DNA of 64,000 bases from Methanolobus psychrotolerans (GCF_002243045.1 NZ_MBKP01000007.1:20922-84921); one strand, 5' to 3'; shown: positions 44,803 to 53,781, numbered from the stretch's first letter. Notes: a model not told the origin generated them from the letters alone. A program made the numbers and translations.

Positions 44803-46005
44803 TTGCAATCCTTTGAAAAATGGGTACGGGATATTCGTCGTGAGTTCCACAGAAATCCGGAAATGAGTTATCATGAGTATGGGACTCAGGGGCGGATTAT
44901 ATCTATTCTGAAGGAACTTGGGATCGATTGCAGAAAGATTGCAGATACAGGTGTTCTTGCTGAAGTTCGTGGCAGGGGCCATGGTCCGTGTATTGCCATA
45001 CGTTCGGACATTGACGCACTTGCGGCATATGAATCCCTGACAAGATTCAATGCTGAATATATCTCTCAGAATCCTGGTGTGATGCATGCGTGTGGTCACG
45101 ACGGGCATATGGCCATAGTTCTTGGTGTTGCCCGGATGATCAAGGAAAAGTGCCCGGATATCTGTGGAACTGTAAGATTTATTTTCCAGCCTGCTGAGGA
45201 AGTTCCTCCCGGCGGTGCTGTGCGGGTCATAGGCGAGGGCGGTCTTGAAGGTGTGGATGCAATTATTGGACTTCATATATTCGGTGATGTTGATGTTGGT
45301 ACCATAAACTTGCGTCCGGGACCATTCATGGCAAGTTCCAACCGGTTTACAGTAAAGATATTCGGAAAAGGTGGACATCATTCGACACCGGATTATTGCA
45401 TTGATCCTATACAGATAGCATCCGAATTCATATCTTCCCTGAACTCTCGGGTGTCACAGAAAGTGGCTTCTTCGGATTATGTACTTGGCTTTGGCACTAT
45501 CAATAGTGGTAAACAGTTCAACAGGACGCCGGATGAGCTTGAAATTGTTGGCAGTTTCAGGACTTTTGACGATAGTGATACAGAAACGATAAAAAATACA
45601 ATGTATTCACTTCTTGATTCTCTTATGGGATCTTATTCTCAGGAGGACATTGATGGCGTTCCTACCTATGAACTTAAGATTCAGTATGGGTATCCTGTAC
45701 TTTTCAACTACCCTGTTTTCACGGATGCAGTTTCAAGGTTGCTAAAAAATACATTCCCGTATGTTAACTCCAATGCAGAAGCAATATTTGGTGCAGAGGA
45801 TTTTGCCTACTATTTACAGGAAGTGCCGGGCATGTTTGCTATCCTTGGGACAAGGAATGTAGAAAAAGGAATTGTGGAAGGAAATCATTCTTGCAGTTTT
45901 GACATAGATGAAGATGTATTGATCACCGGTGTTGAGTTACTCTATTCTGTAGCCGTTGATTTTCTAAAGGATCCGGAAGTATATCTGGGGGTAGATCCTG
46001 AATGA
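44803..46005 (+). CDS. M20-family amidohydrolase (N-acyl amino-acid hydrolase type)
   Basis: This dinuclear metallopeptidase has 400 aa. The metal ligands are visible in MHACGHDGHMAIVLG and FIFQPAEEVPPGG, and the C-terminal GAEDFAYYLQEVPGMFAILG completes the site. The dimerisation lid spans about 185-295. The family removes acyl groups from amino acids or conjugates (hippurate hydrolase/IAA-amino-acid hydrolase group). The start is TTG 44803 after AAGGTGA (44790-44796). Its stop overlaps the start of a GNAT acetyltransferase gene, which suggests linked chemistry. Confidence 0.9.
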   Translation: MQSFEKWVRDIRREFHRNPEMSYHEYGTQGRIISILKELGIDCRKIADTGVLAEVRGRGHGPCIAIRSDIDALAAYESLTRFNAEYISQNPGVMHACGHDGHMAIVLGVARMIKEKCPDICGTVRFIFQPAEEVPPGGAVRVIGEGGLEGVDAIIGLHIFGDVDVGTINLRPGPFMASSNRFTVKIFGKGGHHSTPDYCIDPIQIASEFISSLNSRVSQKVASSDYVLGFGTINSGKQFNRTPDELEIVGSFRTFDDSDTETIKNTMYSLLDSLMGSYSQEDIDGVPTYELKIQYGYPVLFNYPVFTDAVSRLLKNTFPYVNSNAEAIFGAEDFAYYLQEVPGMFAILGTRNVEKGIVEGNHSCSFDIDEDVLITGVELLYSVAVDFLKDPEVYLGVDPE

Positions 46006-46439
46006 ATATAGTGCCTTTCTCGCCTGAGTGTTCTTTCAGGGCAAGATCATTCGTTCTTGGTGTGCTTTCTGAAGAAGGGTTTGACTACGATCCACTGAAA
46101 GATTCAGATCTGGATGATATTGAGAGCAATTATATCCGCAAAGGTGGCGGTTTTTTCATATCTTTTGATAACGGAGAGGTGGTCGGAACATCTGCTGTAC
46201 GGAATATTGGATCGGACATTTGTGAAATAAAACGACTGTATGTTAAGAAAGAATGCAGGGGAAAAGGGCTGGGTCTGGCTTTATTTAAGGCAGTGCTGGA
46301 ATTTGCAAAACAAAACTATTCATGTGCAAGATTGAAAACCGATTCATCACTCAAAAAAGCCATATCAATGTATCTGCAACATGGGTTTGTTTTATTAAAA
46401 GAAGATAATGGGACTATGTATTTTGAAAAGTCCCTGTAA
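46002..46439 (+). CDS. GNAT-family N-acetyltransferase
   Basis: The 145-aa acetyl-CoA-dependent acyltransferase has an acetyl-CoA loop at VKKECRGKGLGLALFKAVLEFA (about 84-105) and the C-terminal strand GFVLLKEDNGTMYFEKSL. The N-terminal half resembles the MarR-linked/PhnO-like small GNATs acting on free amino compounds. The substrate is unknown. It is translationally coupled to the amidohydrolase by a 4-bp overlap (ATGA). Confidence 0.85.
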   Translation: MNIVPFSPECSFRARSFVLGVLSEEGFDYDPLKDSDLDDIESNYIRKGGGFFISFDNGEVVGTSAVRNIGSDICEIKRLYVKKECRGKGLGLALFKAVLEFAKQNYSCARLKTDSSLKKAISMYLQHGFVLLKEDNGTMYFEKSL

Positions 46440-46447
46440 TGCGAGAT

Positions 46448-46900
46448 TCATATCCTTCTCATCATTGCAACTTCATCGCAATTTGGGAATTTGGGACATT
46501 TTATGCATCCGCTCCATACTTTATGTGGGAGTAACTGTTTGTCTATTTTTTCAAATCCCTGCTTCTCAAAGAAAGGAACTGCATAGGTTAGCGTGAATAC
46601 ATTATTGATGCCAAGTTTTTTTGCATCTTCAAGGCAGACCCTGACAAGTTCAGTACCAATGCCTTTTCCCCGATGCTCCGGTTTCACAGCAAAGGATAAT
46701 ACTTCTGCCATGTCTTCCCAGCTTACCTGAAGGGCACAGCAACCTACGATTTCATTCTCAATCTCACAAACGTAGAAACTACGGGTAAATTCGTATAGTT
46801 CGCTCAATGATCGTGGAAGCATCTTTTCCAATTTTGAATAGTAATCTATGATGCTCTTAATTCCTGGTATATCATTGACAGTAGCCTTTCTTATTATCAC
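46448..46900 (-). CDS. argA: Short N-acetylglutamate synthase-like GNAT
   Basis: The 150-aa protein matches the short ArgA type found in archaea and some bacteria: MIIRKATVNDIPGIKSIID, MLPRSLSELYEFTRSFYVCE, the acetyl-CoA loop VKPEHRGKGIGTELV, and the C-terminal FFEKQGFEKIDKQLLPHKVW, then GCIKCPKFPNCDEVAM with three cysteines. It would make N-acetylglutamate for ArgB (41 kb). The family pattern is good, but glutamate specificity is not proven. Convergent with the amidohydrolase operon. Confidence 0.78.
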   Translation of the reverse strand: MIIRKATVNDIPGIKSIIDYYSKLEKMLPRSLSELYEFTRSFYVCEIENEIVGCCALQVSWEDMAEVLSFAVKPEHRGKGIGTELVRVCLEDAKKLGINNVFTLTYAVPFFEKQGFEKIDKQLLPHKVWSGCIKCPKFPNCDEVAMMRRI

Positions 46901-46936
46901 TTATCAATCTCCGGAAATTATTAAAAAGAAAAATAG

Positions 46937-47011
46937 CGAGCGTGAAGGGATTTGAACCCTCGGCTTGCAGCTTAGGAGGCTGCCGCCATATCCTGACTAG
47001 GCCACACGCTC
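46937..47011 (-). tRNA. tRNA-Arg (anticodon CCT)
   Basis: The acceptor arms GAGCGTG/CACGCTC, T arm AGGGTTCAAATCCCT and anticodon stem GCAGC-CTCCTAA-GCTGC (anticodon CCT, reading AGG) form a complete cloverleaf of 75 nt without intron or encoded CCA. Confidence 0.92.
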
Positions 47012-47140
47012 ATGTTGTGTACTCTCGTAATAACATTCAATCTCTTAAACTTATTGGTGAAAAACCTTTCTGACATGTTTTCTTCTCTGTATCTTAGAAG
47101 GACTTTTCTGTTTGAACCGCAGAGTATGTCCTTTTAGATA

Positions 47141-48028
47141 TTATTCAGTGTCCAGAAGGTTCATAAATCTCTTATTTTTCTCAATGTTGACATCGATTCC
47201 AAGCATCTCAGGGGGGAATCCAAGTGCAAGTCCCATGAGTTGCGTATAATGCAGGACAGGTATGTCAAATTCGGTTCCCATTCTCTCTTTGATCTCTCTT
47301 TGTCCTTCGCCCAGTTGCATATGACAGAACGGGCATGAGTTGACAATGCAATCGACATCTGCTTCTTTTATTCTGGAAAGTTTTGCCTCTGTCATTTTCA
47401 GGGACCTGTCCTTCATGGCAGAACGCACTCCGCCACCAGCTCCACAGCATGCCATCTTGTCCGGGTACTCAACACTTGTTGCCCCAAGTGCGGTGACAAG
47501 TTCGTCAAAAAATACGGGGCGTTCAAAATTTCCAAGTCCTCTGTCTTTTGTGGGTTTGATCAGATGGCATCCATAATGTACGGCAACCCGGATGTCTAAC
47601 TGTTTTTCAACATAGGATCTGATATTCTCAGGGCCGTACTCTTGATACAGGAACTCTATAATGTGCCGTACATCAATAGTGCCATTTATTTCCTTTCCTA
47701 TCTTCTTTAGATGCTCATTGACCTCTTCCTTTGCAGAATCCTCTCCTTTGATGCAGCGGTTTGCGTCTGCAAGCGTACTGAAACATCCATTACAGATCGT
47801 AAGCATGTCCCTTTCCATTTGTTCTGACAAGACTATATTGCGACTTGCGAGTGTCAGCCAGGTCGTCCTGTCAAATGAACGGAAAACTCCCGGAGCCGGG
47901 CAACAGGATGCACAGGGAAGGTCTGCGCAATCAACATCAAGTTTTGCAAGGCATAATTTAGTTGCCAGTTCGATTCCTGGGTATCTGTTTGGCACAAGGC
48001 ATCCTAAAAAAAGAGACAATCCTTTCAT
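47141..48028 (-). CDS. hdrB: CoB-CoM heterodisulfide reductase subunit B
   Basis: This catalytic subunit carries the noncubane [4Fe-4S] clusters that reduce the CoM-S-S-CoB heterodisulfide. The 295-aa protein has two cysteine-rich CCG-type repeats: CADLPCASCCPAPG with CNGC, and HYGCHLIKPT, MACCGAGGGVRSA and NSCPFCHMQLGE. It lies 15 bp after hdrC. hdrA is not in the window. Methanosarcinaceae that rely on membrane HdrDE also keep cytosolic HdrABC, which can link to F420H2 or ferredoxin. Confidence 0.93.
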   Translation of the reverse strand: MKGLSLFLGCLVPNRYPGIELATKLCLAKLDVDCADLPCASCCPAPGVFRSFDRTTWLTLASRNIVLSEQMERDMLTICNGCFSTLADANRCIKGEDSAKEEVNEHLKKIGKEINGTIDVRHIIEFLYQEYGPENIRSYVEKQLDIRVAVHYGCHLIKPTKDRGLGNFERPVFFDELVTALGATSVEYPDKMACCGAGGGVRSAMKDRSLKMTEAKLSRIKEADVDCIVNSCPFCHMQLGEGQREIKERMGTEFDIPVLHYTQLMGLALGFPPEMLGIDVNIEKNKRFMNLLDTE

Positions 48029-48043
48029 ATTTAACCTTCTTCT

Positions 48044-48565
48044 TTATATATCTTTAATCGGTCCGTCAGTTTCTGTTATCAATTTTCTAAAACCACAGGA
48101 ATCAAGCAAGGTTTTTACTTCGTTGAGTCCATCCTCATATTTGTGTACGGTTTCAGGCAGTTCTTCCATTCCAATATCTGTTCTTTTTTTTCTGTTCTCC
48201 TCATTAATGGGTACTGCATGTCCGTATGCAAGCAGCATTTTACATACTTCCATGTGCTCAGGGTGTATGATTCCTTGATGTACCGAAATGGCCCTGATGT
48301 CAAGTAATATATCAACAATTGCTATGTTTCTCGGACATCTTTCCTGGCAGTTGTAACAGGTTGTGCACATCCAGAGTTCTTCATTACTGAGGATATCAGT
48401 TGTTTTGCCTGCAATTTTCACAAGTTTTCTTATATTCAGGCTGGTATGTCTTCCAGAGGGGCAACTACCACTGCATGCTCCGCATTGCATACATTTAAGT
48501 GCATCAATGGAGGCATTTTTGAGTTTCTCCTCAGTTACTGTTTCAGCTGTGTTCCTATCTTTCAT
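48044..48565 (-). CDS. hdrC: CoB-CoM heterodisulfide reductase subunit C
   Basis: This iron-sulfur electron-transfer subunit has 173 aa. Two [4Fe-4S] sites are CMQCGACSGSCPSGR (about 24-38) and CTTCYNCQERCPRN (about 67-80), followed by a helical C terminus. It is the first gene of the leftward hdrCB pair. The leader upstream (48566-48690) contains a 7-bp stem AACCTTC/GAAGGTT (48614-48640). A TATA-like TTATAAATG is at about 48704-48712. Confidence 0.93.
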   Translation of the reverse strand: MKDRNTAETVTEEKLKNASIDALKCMQCGACSGSCPSGRHTSLNIRKLVKIAGKTTDILSNEELWMCTTCYNCQERCPRNIAIVDILLDIRAISVHQGIIHPEHMEVCKMLLAYGHAVPINEENRKKRTDIGMEELPETVHKYEDGLNEVKTLLDSCGFRKLITETDGPIKDI

Positions 48566-48858
48566 ATCGGTTCTCGCTGTATACTTAAAATCATTATTTT
48601 TGCAAGAATGATAAACCTTCCGCAGTATCCTCTGAAGGTTGCGGCGCCATCAGACATGGACAGCCTTCTTTCTTTACTTTAGTGTTTTCTATGGTGTGCA
48701 CATTTATAATTGAATGGGTCTTATAATAAGTTCTTAAACTCGGGTGCATTTTTCAGAATCATGTTTTCTATAACTATTATCTCATTTCAGAGACAAGGTT
48801 TAACTATTCACCGGGTTTATATTTATTTGTAGAGTAAGCATTTTCATCCTTCATTAGT

Positions 48859-48898
48859 AAACTATATATATTACCTAATAGGTAATGGGTTACTTACC
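48859..48898 (+). promoter_or_regulatory. glnA promoter with NrpR-like operator
   Basis: The TATA run AACTATATATA (48860-48870) abuts a perfect 17-bp palindrome ATTACCTAATAGGTAAT (48870-48886). GGTAA then recurs against TTACC at 48894-48898 (8-nt spacer), and GTAA-TGGG-TTAC lies between. NrpR in Methanosarcina binds GGTAA/TTACC half-sites. The exact spacing differs from the published N6 form, so this is a strong candidate, not a proof. A start site about 25 bp after TATA would fall inside the operator, fitting repression under nitrogen excess. Confidence 0.7.
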
Positions 48899-48925
48899 CC
48901 CTTTGAGAATAGAGGAGTAGTCAAA

Positions 48926-50266
48926 ATGGTAAAAGCAAATCCAGTAACAAAGGAAGACGTGTTACAGGCTGTAACCGAGTGCGATGTCAAATTCATAAGA
49001 ACCCAATTCACCGATACTCTTGGTATGATCAAAAGCTGGGCTATCCCTGCAGAAGACCTTGAGGGTGCATTCAAAAATGGTGTAATGTTCGATGGTTCAT
49101 CAATCGAAGGATTCACAAGGATAGAAGAATCCGATATGATTCTCATGCCAGATCCATCAACCTTCAGGTTGCTTCCATGGAGGCCAAAGGAAGGCGCAGT
49201 TGCCCGTATAATTGGTGATGTGTACAGGCCAAATGGAAAGCCATTTGAGGGTGACCCAAGATATGTCCTTAAGCAGGCAATTGCAGAAGCTAATAAGCTG
49301 GGTTACTCCATGAACACAGGTCCGGAACTTGAGTTTTTCCTATTCGGGCTTGATGAGAAAGGCCACCCAACAACAAACCTTACCGATAAAGGAGGATACT
49401 TCGACTTCGCTCCTCTTGACAAGGCACAGGATGTAAGGAGAGCAATTGACTTCGCTCTTGAGGACATGGGCTTTAAAATTGAAGCTTCCCACCATGAGGT
49501 TGCTCCATCACAACATGAGATCAACTTCAGATTTGGTGATGCATTAAGCACAGCTGACAACATTGTTACATTCAAGTATGTTGTAAAATCCATTGCATAT
49601 CACATGGGATACTATGCAAGCTTCATGCCAAAGCCACTATTTGGTGTAAATGGTTCAGGCATGCACTCCAACCAGTCCCTTATGAAGGATGGCGAGAATG
49701 TATTCTATGATCCGGACACTCCTGACCAGCTCTCTGTAACCTCAAAACAGTACATTGCAGGTATTTTGAAATACATTCGTGAATTCGCTGCAATCACCAA
49801 CTCAACTGTAAACTCATACAAGAGACTTGTACCTGGGTATGAGGCACCTATCTATTGTACCTGGTCTGCATCAAACCGCAGTTCCCTTATCAGGATCCCT
49901 GCATCAAGAGGCCTGGGCACAAGGATCGAGCTGAGATGCCCTGACCCTGCATGCAACCCATACCTTGCATTTGCAGTCATGCTCCGCGCTGGTCTTGAAG
50001 GTATCAAGAACGAAATGGAACCTCCTGCATCAACCGATGTCAATGTATTCAAGCTTACGGATGCTGAAAAACAAGCAAGAGGTATCGAATCATTACCAGG
50101 CAGCCTGAAGGAAGCTATTGACCTTATGGCAGGCAGTGAGTTTGTAAAGAATGTAGTTGGAGATCACGTATTCACCAACTACCTCAAAGCAAAGAATGCC
50201 CAGTGGGATGAATATAAGGCACAGGTCCACCAGTGGGAACTGGATACCTACCTTAGTATACTGTAA
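48926..50266 (+). CDS. glnA: Glutamine synthetase type I (first copy)
   Basis: It assimilates ammonia into glutamine. The 446-aa GSI-alpha protein has FDGSSIEGFTRIEESDM, GPELEFFLF, ASHHEVAPSQHEINFRFGDAL, GSGMHSNQSL, YEAPIYCTWSASNRSSLIRIP and RCPDPACNPYLAFA. No bacterial adenylylation loop is seen. The arginine of EGFTRIEE, linked to feedback inhibition in GSI-alpha, is kept. AGAGGAG precedes ATG 48926. It is controlled by the NrpR-like operator and ends in strong 3' hairpins. It lies directly upstream of the glutamate synthase operon. Confidence 0.97.
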   Translation: MVKANPVTKEDVLQAVTECDVKFIRTQFTDTLGMIKSWAIPAEDLEGAFKNGVMFDGSSIEGFTRIEESDMILMPDPSTFRLLPWRPKEGAVARIIGDVYRPNGKPFEGDPRYVLKQAIAEANKLGYSMNTGPELEFFLFGLDEKGHPTTNLTDKGGYFDFAPLDKAQDVRRAIDFALEDMGFKIEASHHEVAPSQHEINFRFGDALSTADNIVTFKYVVKSIAYHMGYYASFMPKPLFGVNGSGMHSNQSLMKDGENVFYDPDTPDQLSVTSKQYIAGILKYIREFAAITNSTVNSYKRLVPGYEAPIYCTWSASNRSSLIRIPASRGLGTRIELRCPDPACNPYLAFAVMLRAGLEGIKNEMEPPASTDVNVFKLTDAEKQARGIESLPGSLKEAIDLMAGSEFVKNVVGDHVFTNYLKAKNAQWDEYKAQVHQWELDTYLSIL

Positions 50267-50340
50267 GGGGAATTCCCCTTACTTTCACACTTTATATCCA
50301 ACTAATAATATCTCAAGTGAGCAGCTTTTTTGAAGCTGCT
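50264..50340 (+). terminator. Tandem hairpins in the glnA 3' region
   Basis: A perfect 18-bp palindrome TAAGGGGAATTCCCCTTA (50264-50281) begins at the stop codon. A second stem AGCAGCTT/AAGCTGCT (50320-50340) follows. A third, CGTGAA/TTCACG, begins near 50345 and competes with AGTTG/CAACT. The first two form a likely 3' end or processing signal between glnA and the glutamate synthase genes. Confidence 0.5.
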
Positions 50341-50472
50341 AAAACGTGAATAGAAGTTGTTCACGCAACTGCGGGCTTTCCATTGTATCCTGTATGGATT
50401 TTTGCATGGTTAAATTCATATCAGGTTAATACTATCTCACAGCCCCTGAATTAAATACTTATAGTGATCAAC

Positions 50473-51525
50473 ATGTGCGGAATTATAGGCGTAATCGATC
50501 GGACAATGTCCAGAATGGACGGCTCCAGTATTAAGAGAGCCTTGAGTCTGATGGATGAAAGAGGAAGTGGAGAAGGCGCAGGATATGTAGCTTATGGCAT
50601 CTATCCTGACTATGCAGATTGTTATGCGATCCACGTATTTTTTGATAATCTGTTAGAACCGAAAACTATGGTGGACAGCATCCTCCAGAAATGGGGAAGG
50701 ATAATCCATCAGGAAGAGATCCCTACATATGATCAGCCGGATCTCAAAAAGGAACACATTCCCTGGAGGTATTTCTTCAGACCTTATACCGATCTGATAG
50801 TAGGTACAACAAATCCTGCTGATGATACAGTCAAGCATCTGGTGATGACTGTCAATTCTTCCATCGAAGGTGCTTTGATATTCTCCTCAGGAATTAATCT
50901 GGGTGTCTTCAAGGCTGCCGGATGGCCAGAGGATGTAGCCAACTTCTATAGGATAGAGGATTACAAGGGTTACATCTGGCTTGCACATAACCGTTATCCT
51001 ACTAACACTTCGGGATGGTGGGGAGGAGCTCATCCCTTCAACTTGCTTGACTGGGCAGTTGTCCACAATGGCGAGATAACTTCTTACGGTACAAACCGTC
51101 GTTATGTGGAAAGCAACGGATACAAGTGTACAATGTTTACTGATACTGAAGTCGTTGCTTACCTATTCGATCTTCTCGGAAGGAGACACGGACTTCCACC
51201 TGAGACTGTTGTTACAGCACTTGCCCCCCCTTTCTGGGATGAGATAGACGATATGCCGGAAAAGAAGGAAGAATTCCTGCGTACATTGCGTCTTACATAC
51301 GGACCTGCATTAATGAATGGTCCTTTTGCAATAGTTGTTGCTACAAAGGATGGGATCGTCGGTTTCACTGACAGGATAAAGCTGCGTCCTCTTGTTGTAG
51401 GGGAAAATGGATCCCGTCTCTATATATCAAGTGAAGAGGCCGCCATACGTACGATGGACCCTGAAGTACAGACAATATACATGCCAAGAGCAGGAGAGCC
51501 AGTCATCGGGAGGGTTATGGTATGA
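50473..51525 (+). CDS. Glutamate synthase, class II glutamine amidotransferase subunit
   Basis: ATG 50473 gives MCGIIGVIDRTM, so Cys2 becomes the N-terminal nucleophile after methionine removal. The 350-aa protein matches the stand-alone archaeal version of the GltB N-terminal domain (LAHNRYPTNTSGWWGGAHPFN; WAVVHNGEITSYGTNR). It releases ammonia from glutamine for the FMN subunit encoded next. A TATA-like TTAAATACTTATAG lies about 20 bp upstream of the start region. It overlaps the next gene by 4 bp (ATGA), the first of a four-gene operon. Confidence 0.9.
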   Translation: MCGIIGVIDRTMSRMDGSSIKRALSLMDERGSGEGAGYVAYGIYPDYADCYAIHVFFDNLLEPKTMVDSILQKWGRIIHQEEIPTYDQPDLKKEHIPWRYFFRPYTDLIVGTTNPADDTVKHLVMTVNSSIEGALIFSSGINLGVFKAAGWPEDVANFYRIEDYKGYIWLAHNRYPTNTSGWWGGAHPFNLLDWAVVHNGEITSYGTNRRYVESNGYKCTMFTDTEVVAYLFDLLGRRHGLPPETVVTALAPPFWDEIDDMPEKKEEFLRTLRLTYGPALMNGPFAIVVATKDGIVGFTDRIKLRPLVVGENGSRLYISSEEAAIRTMDPEVQTIYMPRAGEPVIGRVMV

Positions 51526-53030
51526 GCCTTGGTAGTGTTCCTCTAAAGTATAAGATAAGCATTGACCGTGAACAGTGCATGAAATGCATGCGTTGCGTTG
51601 ACAACTGTTCCTATGGCGTTTACAGGATTGAAAATGACAAGATCCTCATAGATTCCCGTAAATGTACTGCATGCCATCGCTGTATCTCCATGTGTCCAAG
51701 AGATGCCATCATGCTTCAGGAAAAGCCTGTGGACTATCGCAGCCACCCTCTATGGACAGCAGAGGCACGTGAAGATGTGATAAACCAGGCACGTACAGGA
51801 AAGATCATCCTGGCGGGGATGGGTAATGCACGTGATTACCCTATTATATTTGACAGGTTGGTACTGGATGCATGCCAGGTCACAAATCCAAGCATCGACC
51901 CTCTAAGAGAGCCAATGGAGCTGAGGACGTATCTAGGTAAGAAGCCTGCTAAGCTTGAATTTACAAAGAACGATGGTGACGTGGAGCTTAAAACAAAGCT
52001 TGCTCCAAATCTCAAACTCGACACTCCTATAATGATCGGCCACATGAGTTACGGTGCTATCAGCCTGAACGCACAGCTCAGTCTTGCAAAGGCTGTTGCA
52101 AAAACCGGGACTTTCATGGGTACCGGTGAAGGAGGCATGCACGAGTCCATTTATCCATATCAGGACCACACTATAGTCCAGATAGCATCAGGACGTTTCG
52201 GTGTTGACATCAACTATCTGGAGCGCGGTGCAGCAATTGAGATTAAGGTTGGCCAGGGTGCAAAACCCGGAATTGGTGGCCATCTTCCCGGGGAGAAAGT
52301 GTGTTCTGATGTTTCCTGTACCCGTATGATCCCACTGGGTTCAGATGCTATCAGCCCTGCTCCTCATCATGATATTTACAGTATAGAAGACCTTGCTCAG
52401 CTTGTGCGTAGTCTTAAAGAAGCCACAGAGTGGAAAAAGCCGGTCTTTGTGAAGATAGCTGCAGTACATAATGTAGCTGCGATTGCTGCCGGTGTGGCAA
52501 GATCATCCGCAGATGCGGTAGTCATTGATGGTTTCCGCGGCGGTACAGGCGCAGCACCAAAGGTATTCAGGGACAATGTCGGTATTCCTATTGAAGCAGC
52601 AATTGCCGCAGTAGACCAGAAGCTGAACGACCAAGGAATCAGGAATGAAGTATCATTGATTGCCAGTGGTGGTATACGTAACAGTGCCGATATTGCAAAA
52701 TCCATAGCTCTTGGCGCTGATGCAGTATACATTGGAACCGCTTCACTCATAGCACTTGGATGTCGTGTATGTGGTAACTGCTACCGTGGACTCTGTCCAT
52801 GGGGTATCGCAACCCAGAAGCCTGAACTTGTCAACCGTATCGATCCGGAGCTTGGTTCTGAGCATGTTGCAAACCTTATCAATGCCTGGACACTTGAACT
52901 AAGTGAACTGATGGGTGCAGCAGGTCTTAACAGCATTGAGAGTCTCCGTGGAAACCGTGAGCGTCTGCGTGGTTACATGCTTGACGAAGGTCTGCTGAAT
53001 GTACTCAAAGTAGAATCCGTGGGGGCCTGA
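51522..53030 (+). CDS. gltB: Glutamate synthase, FMN / iron-sulfur subunit with ferredoxin domain
   Basis: The 502-aa protein has an N-terminal 2[4Fe-4S] ferredoxin domain (CMKCMRCVDNC and CTACHRCISMCP) and a glutamate-synthase FMN barrel (about 90-450) with MIGHMSYGAISLNAQ, GTGEGGMHESIYPY, KIAAVHN and ASGGIRNSADIAKSIALGAD. The cluster region CRVCGNCYRGLCPWGIA follows. It reduces the 2-iminoglutarate formed from 2-oxoglutarate and ammonia to glutamate. There is no NADPH-binding domain, so electrons must come through the ferredoxin domain from a partner. Confidence 0.93.
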   Translation: MSLGSVPLKYKISIDREQCMKCMRCVDNCSYGVYRIENDKILIDSRKCTACHRCISMCPRDAIMLQEKPVDYRSHPLWTAEAREDVINQARTGKIILAGMGNARDYPIIFDRLVLDACQVTNPSIDPLREPMELRTYLGKKPAKLEFTKNDGDVELKTKLAPNLKLDTPIMIGHMSYGAISLNAQLSLAKAVAKTGTFMGTGEGGMHESIYPYQDHTIVQIASGRFGVDINYLERGAAIEIKVGQGAKPGIGGHLPGEKVCSDVSCTRMIPLGSDAISPAPHHDIYSIEDLAQLVRSLKEATEWKKPVFVKIAAVHNVAAIAAGVARSSADAVVIDGFRGGTGAAPKVFRDNVGIPIEAAIAAVDQKLNDQGIRNEVSLIASGGIRNSADIAKSIALGADAVYIGTASLIALGCRVCGNCYRGLCPWGIATQKPELVNRIDPELGSEHVANLINAWTLELSELMGAAGLNSIESLRGNRERLRGYMLDEGLLNVLKVESVGA

Positions 53031-53035
53031 TTGAA

Positions 53036-53776
53036 GTGGAACCTTTAGTCATAGATGCAAAAGGTATGCACTACACTCCACTGAACAAAATGATCCGTGA
53101 AGCTGTGGCTTCAGGTGTCAAGGAAATAGTTCTCAATAATGTTCTCGGACAGCGCTTCATCGGTAACGGACTGCGAGGCGATGCAAAGATTACCATTAAC
53201 GGCGTTCCCGGTGGGGATCTTGGAATGTTCATGAGCGGTCCGGAATGTGAGATATTTGGTGATGCAGAACACGCTCCCGGGAACACAATGGATAGTGGAG
53301 CATTGTTCATCCACGGAAGTGCAGGTGATGCAGTAGCACACAGCATGCGTGGCGGAAAGGTATTCGTGAAAGGTAACATCGGCTATCGTGGCGGTATACA
53401 CATGAAGGAGTATGAGGACAAGCGTCCTATCCTTGCTGTGGGTGGAACATCCCATGCGTTCCTTGGAGAATACATGGCTGGTGGTCTCATCCTTATATTT
53501 GGCATTGGCCAGGAATCGGCAGTTCAGGATCGTGGCATAGGTAGTGGTATACATGGTGGAGAGATCGTAATCAGAGGCGATGTCAACGAGAAACTGCTTG
53601 GTGTCGGAGCCAAGAAAGTTGCTTTTAACGAAGACGACCTGAAGAGGTTGACTCCTGTGATAAAAGAGTTCTGTGAAAGGTTTGGCATAGATCCGTCCTC
53701 CTTCCTGGACACTAACTATTCACGAATAATTCCTGCAAGCAGCAGGCCTTTTGCAGGTAAATACACATGGGAGTGA
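53036..53776 (+). CDS. Glutamate synthase, GXGXG (GltB C-terminal) subunit
   Basis: The 246-aa right-handed beta-helix corresponds to the C-terminal structural domain of GltB. Its repeating glycine pattern is clear (GNGLRGDAKITINGVPGGDLG, AGDAVAHSMRGGKVFVKGNIGYRGG, GIGSGIHGGEIVIRGDV in parts). It starts at GTG 53036 after GGGGG (53020-53025). It is the third gene of the operon and stands free rather than fused. Confidence 0.9.
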   Translation: MEPLVIDAKGMHYTPLNKMIREAVASGVKEIVLNNVLGQRFIGNGLRGDAKITINGVPGGDLGMFMSGPECEIFGDAEHAPGNTMDSGALFIHGSAGDAVAHSMRGGKVFVKGNIGYRGGIHMKEYEDKRPILAVGGTSHAFLGEYMAGGLILIFGIGQESAVQDRGIGSGIHGGEIVIRGDVNEKLLGVGAKKVAFNEDDLKRLTPVIKEFCERFGIDPSSFLDTNYSRIIPASSRPFAGKYTWE

Positions 53777-53781
53777 TTATA

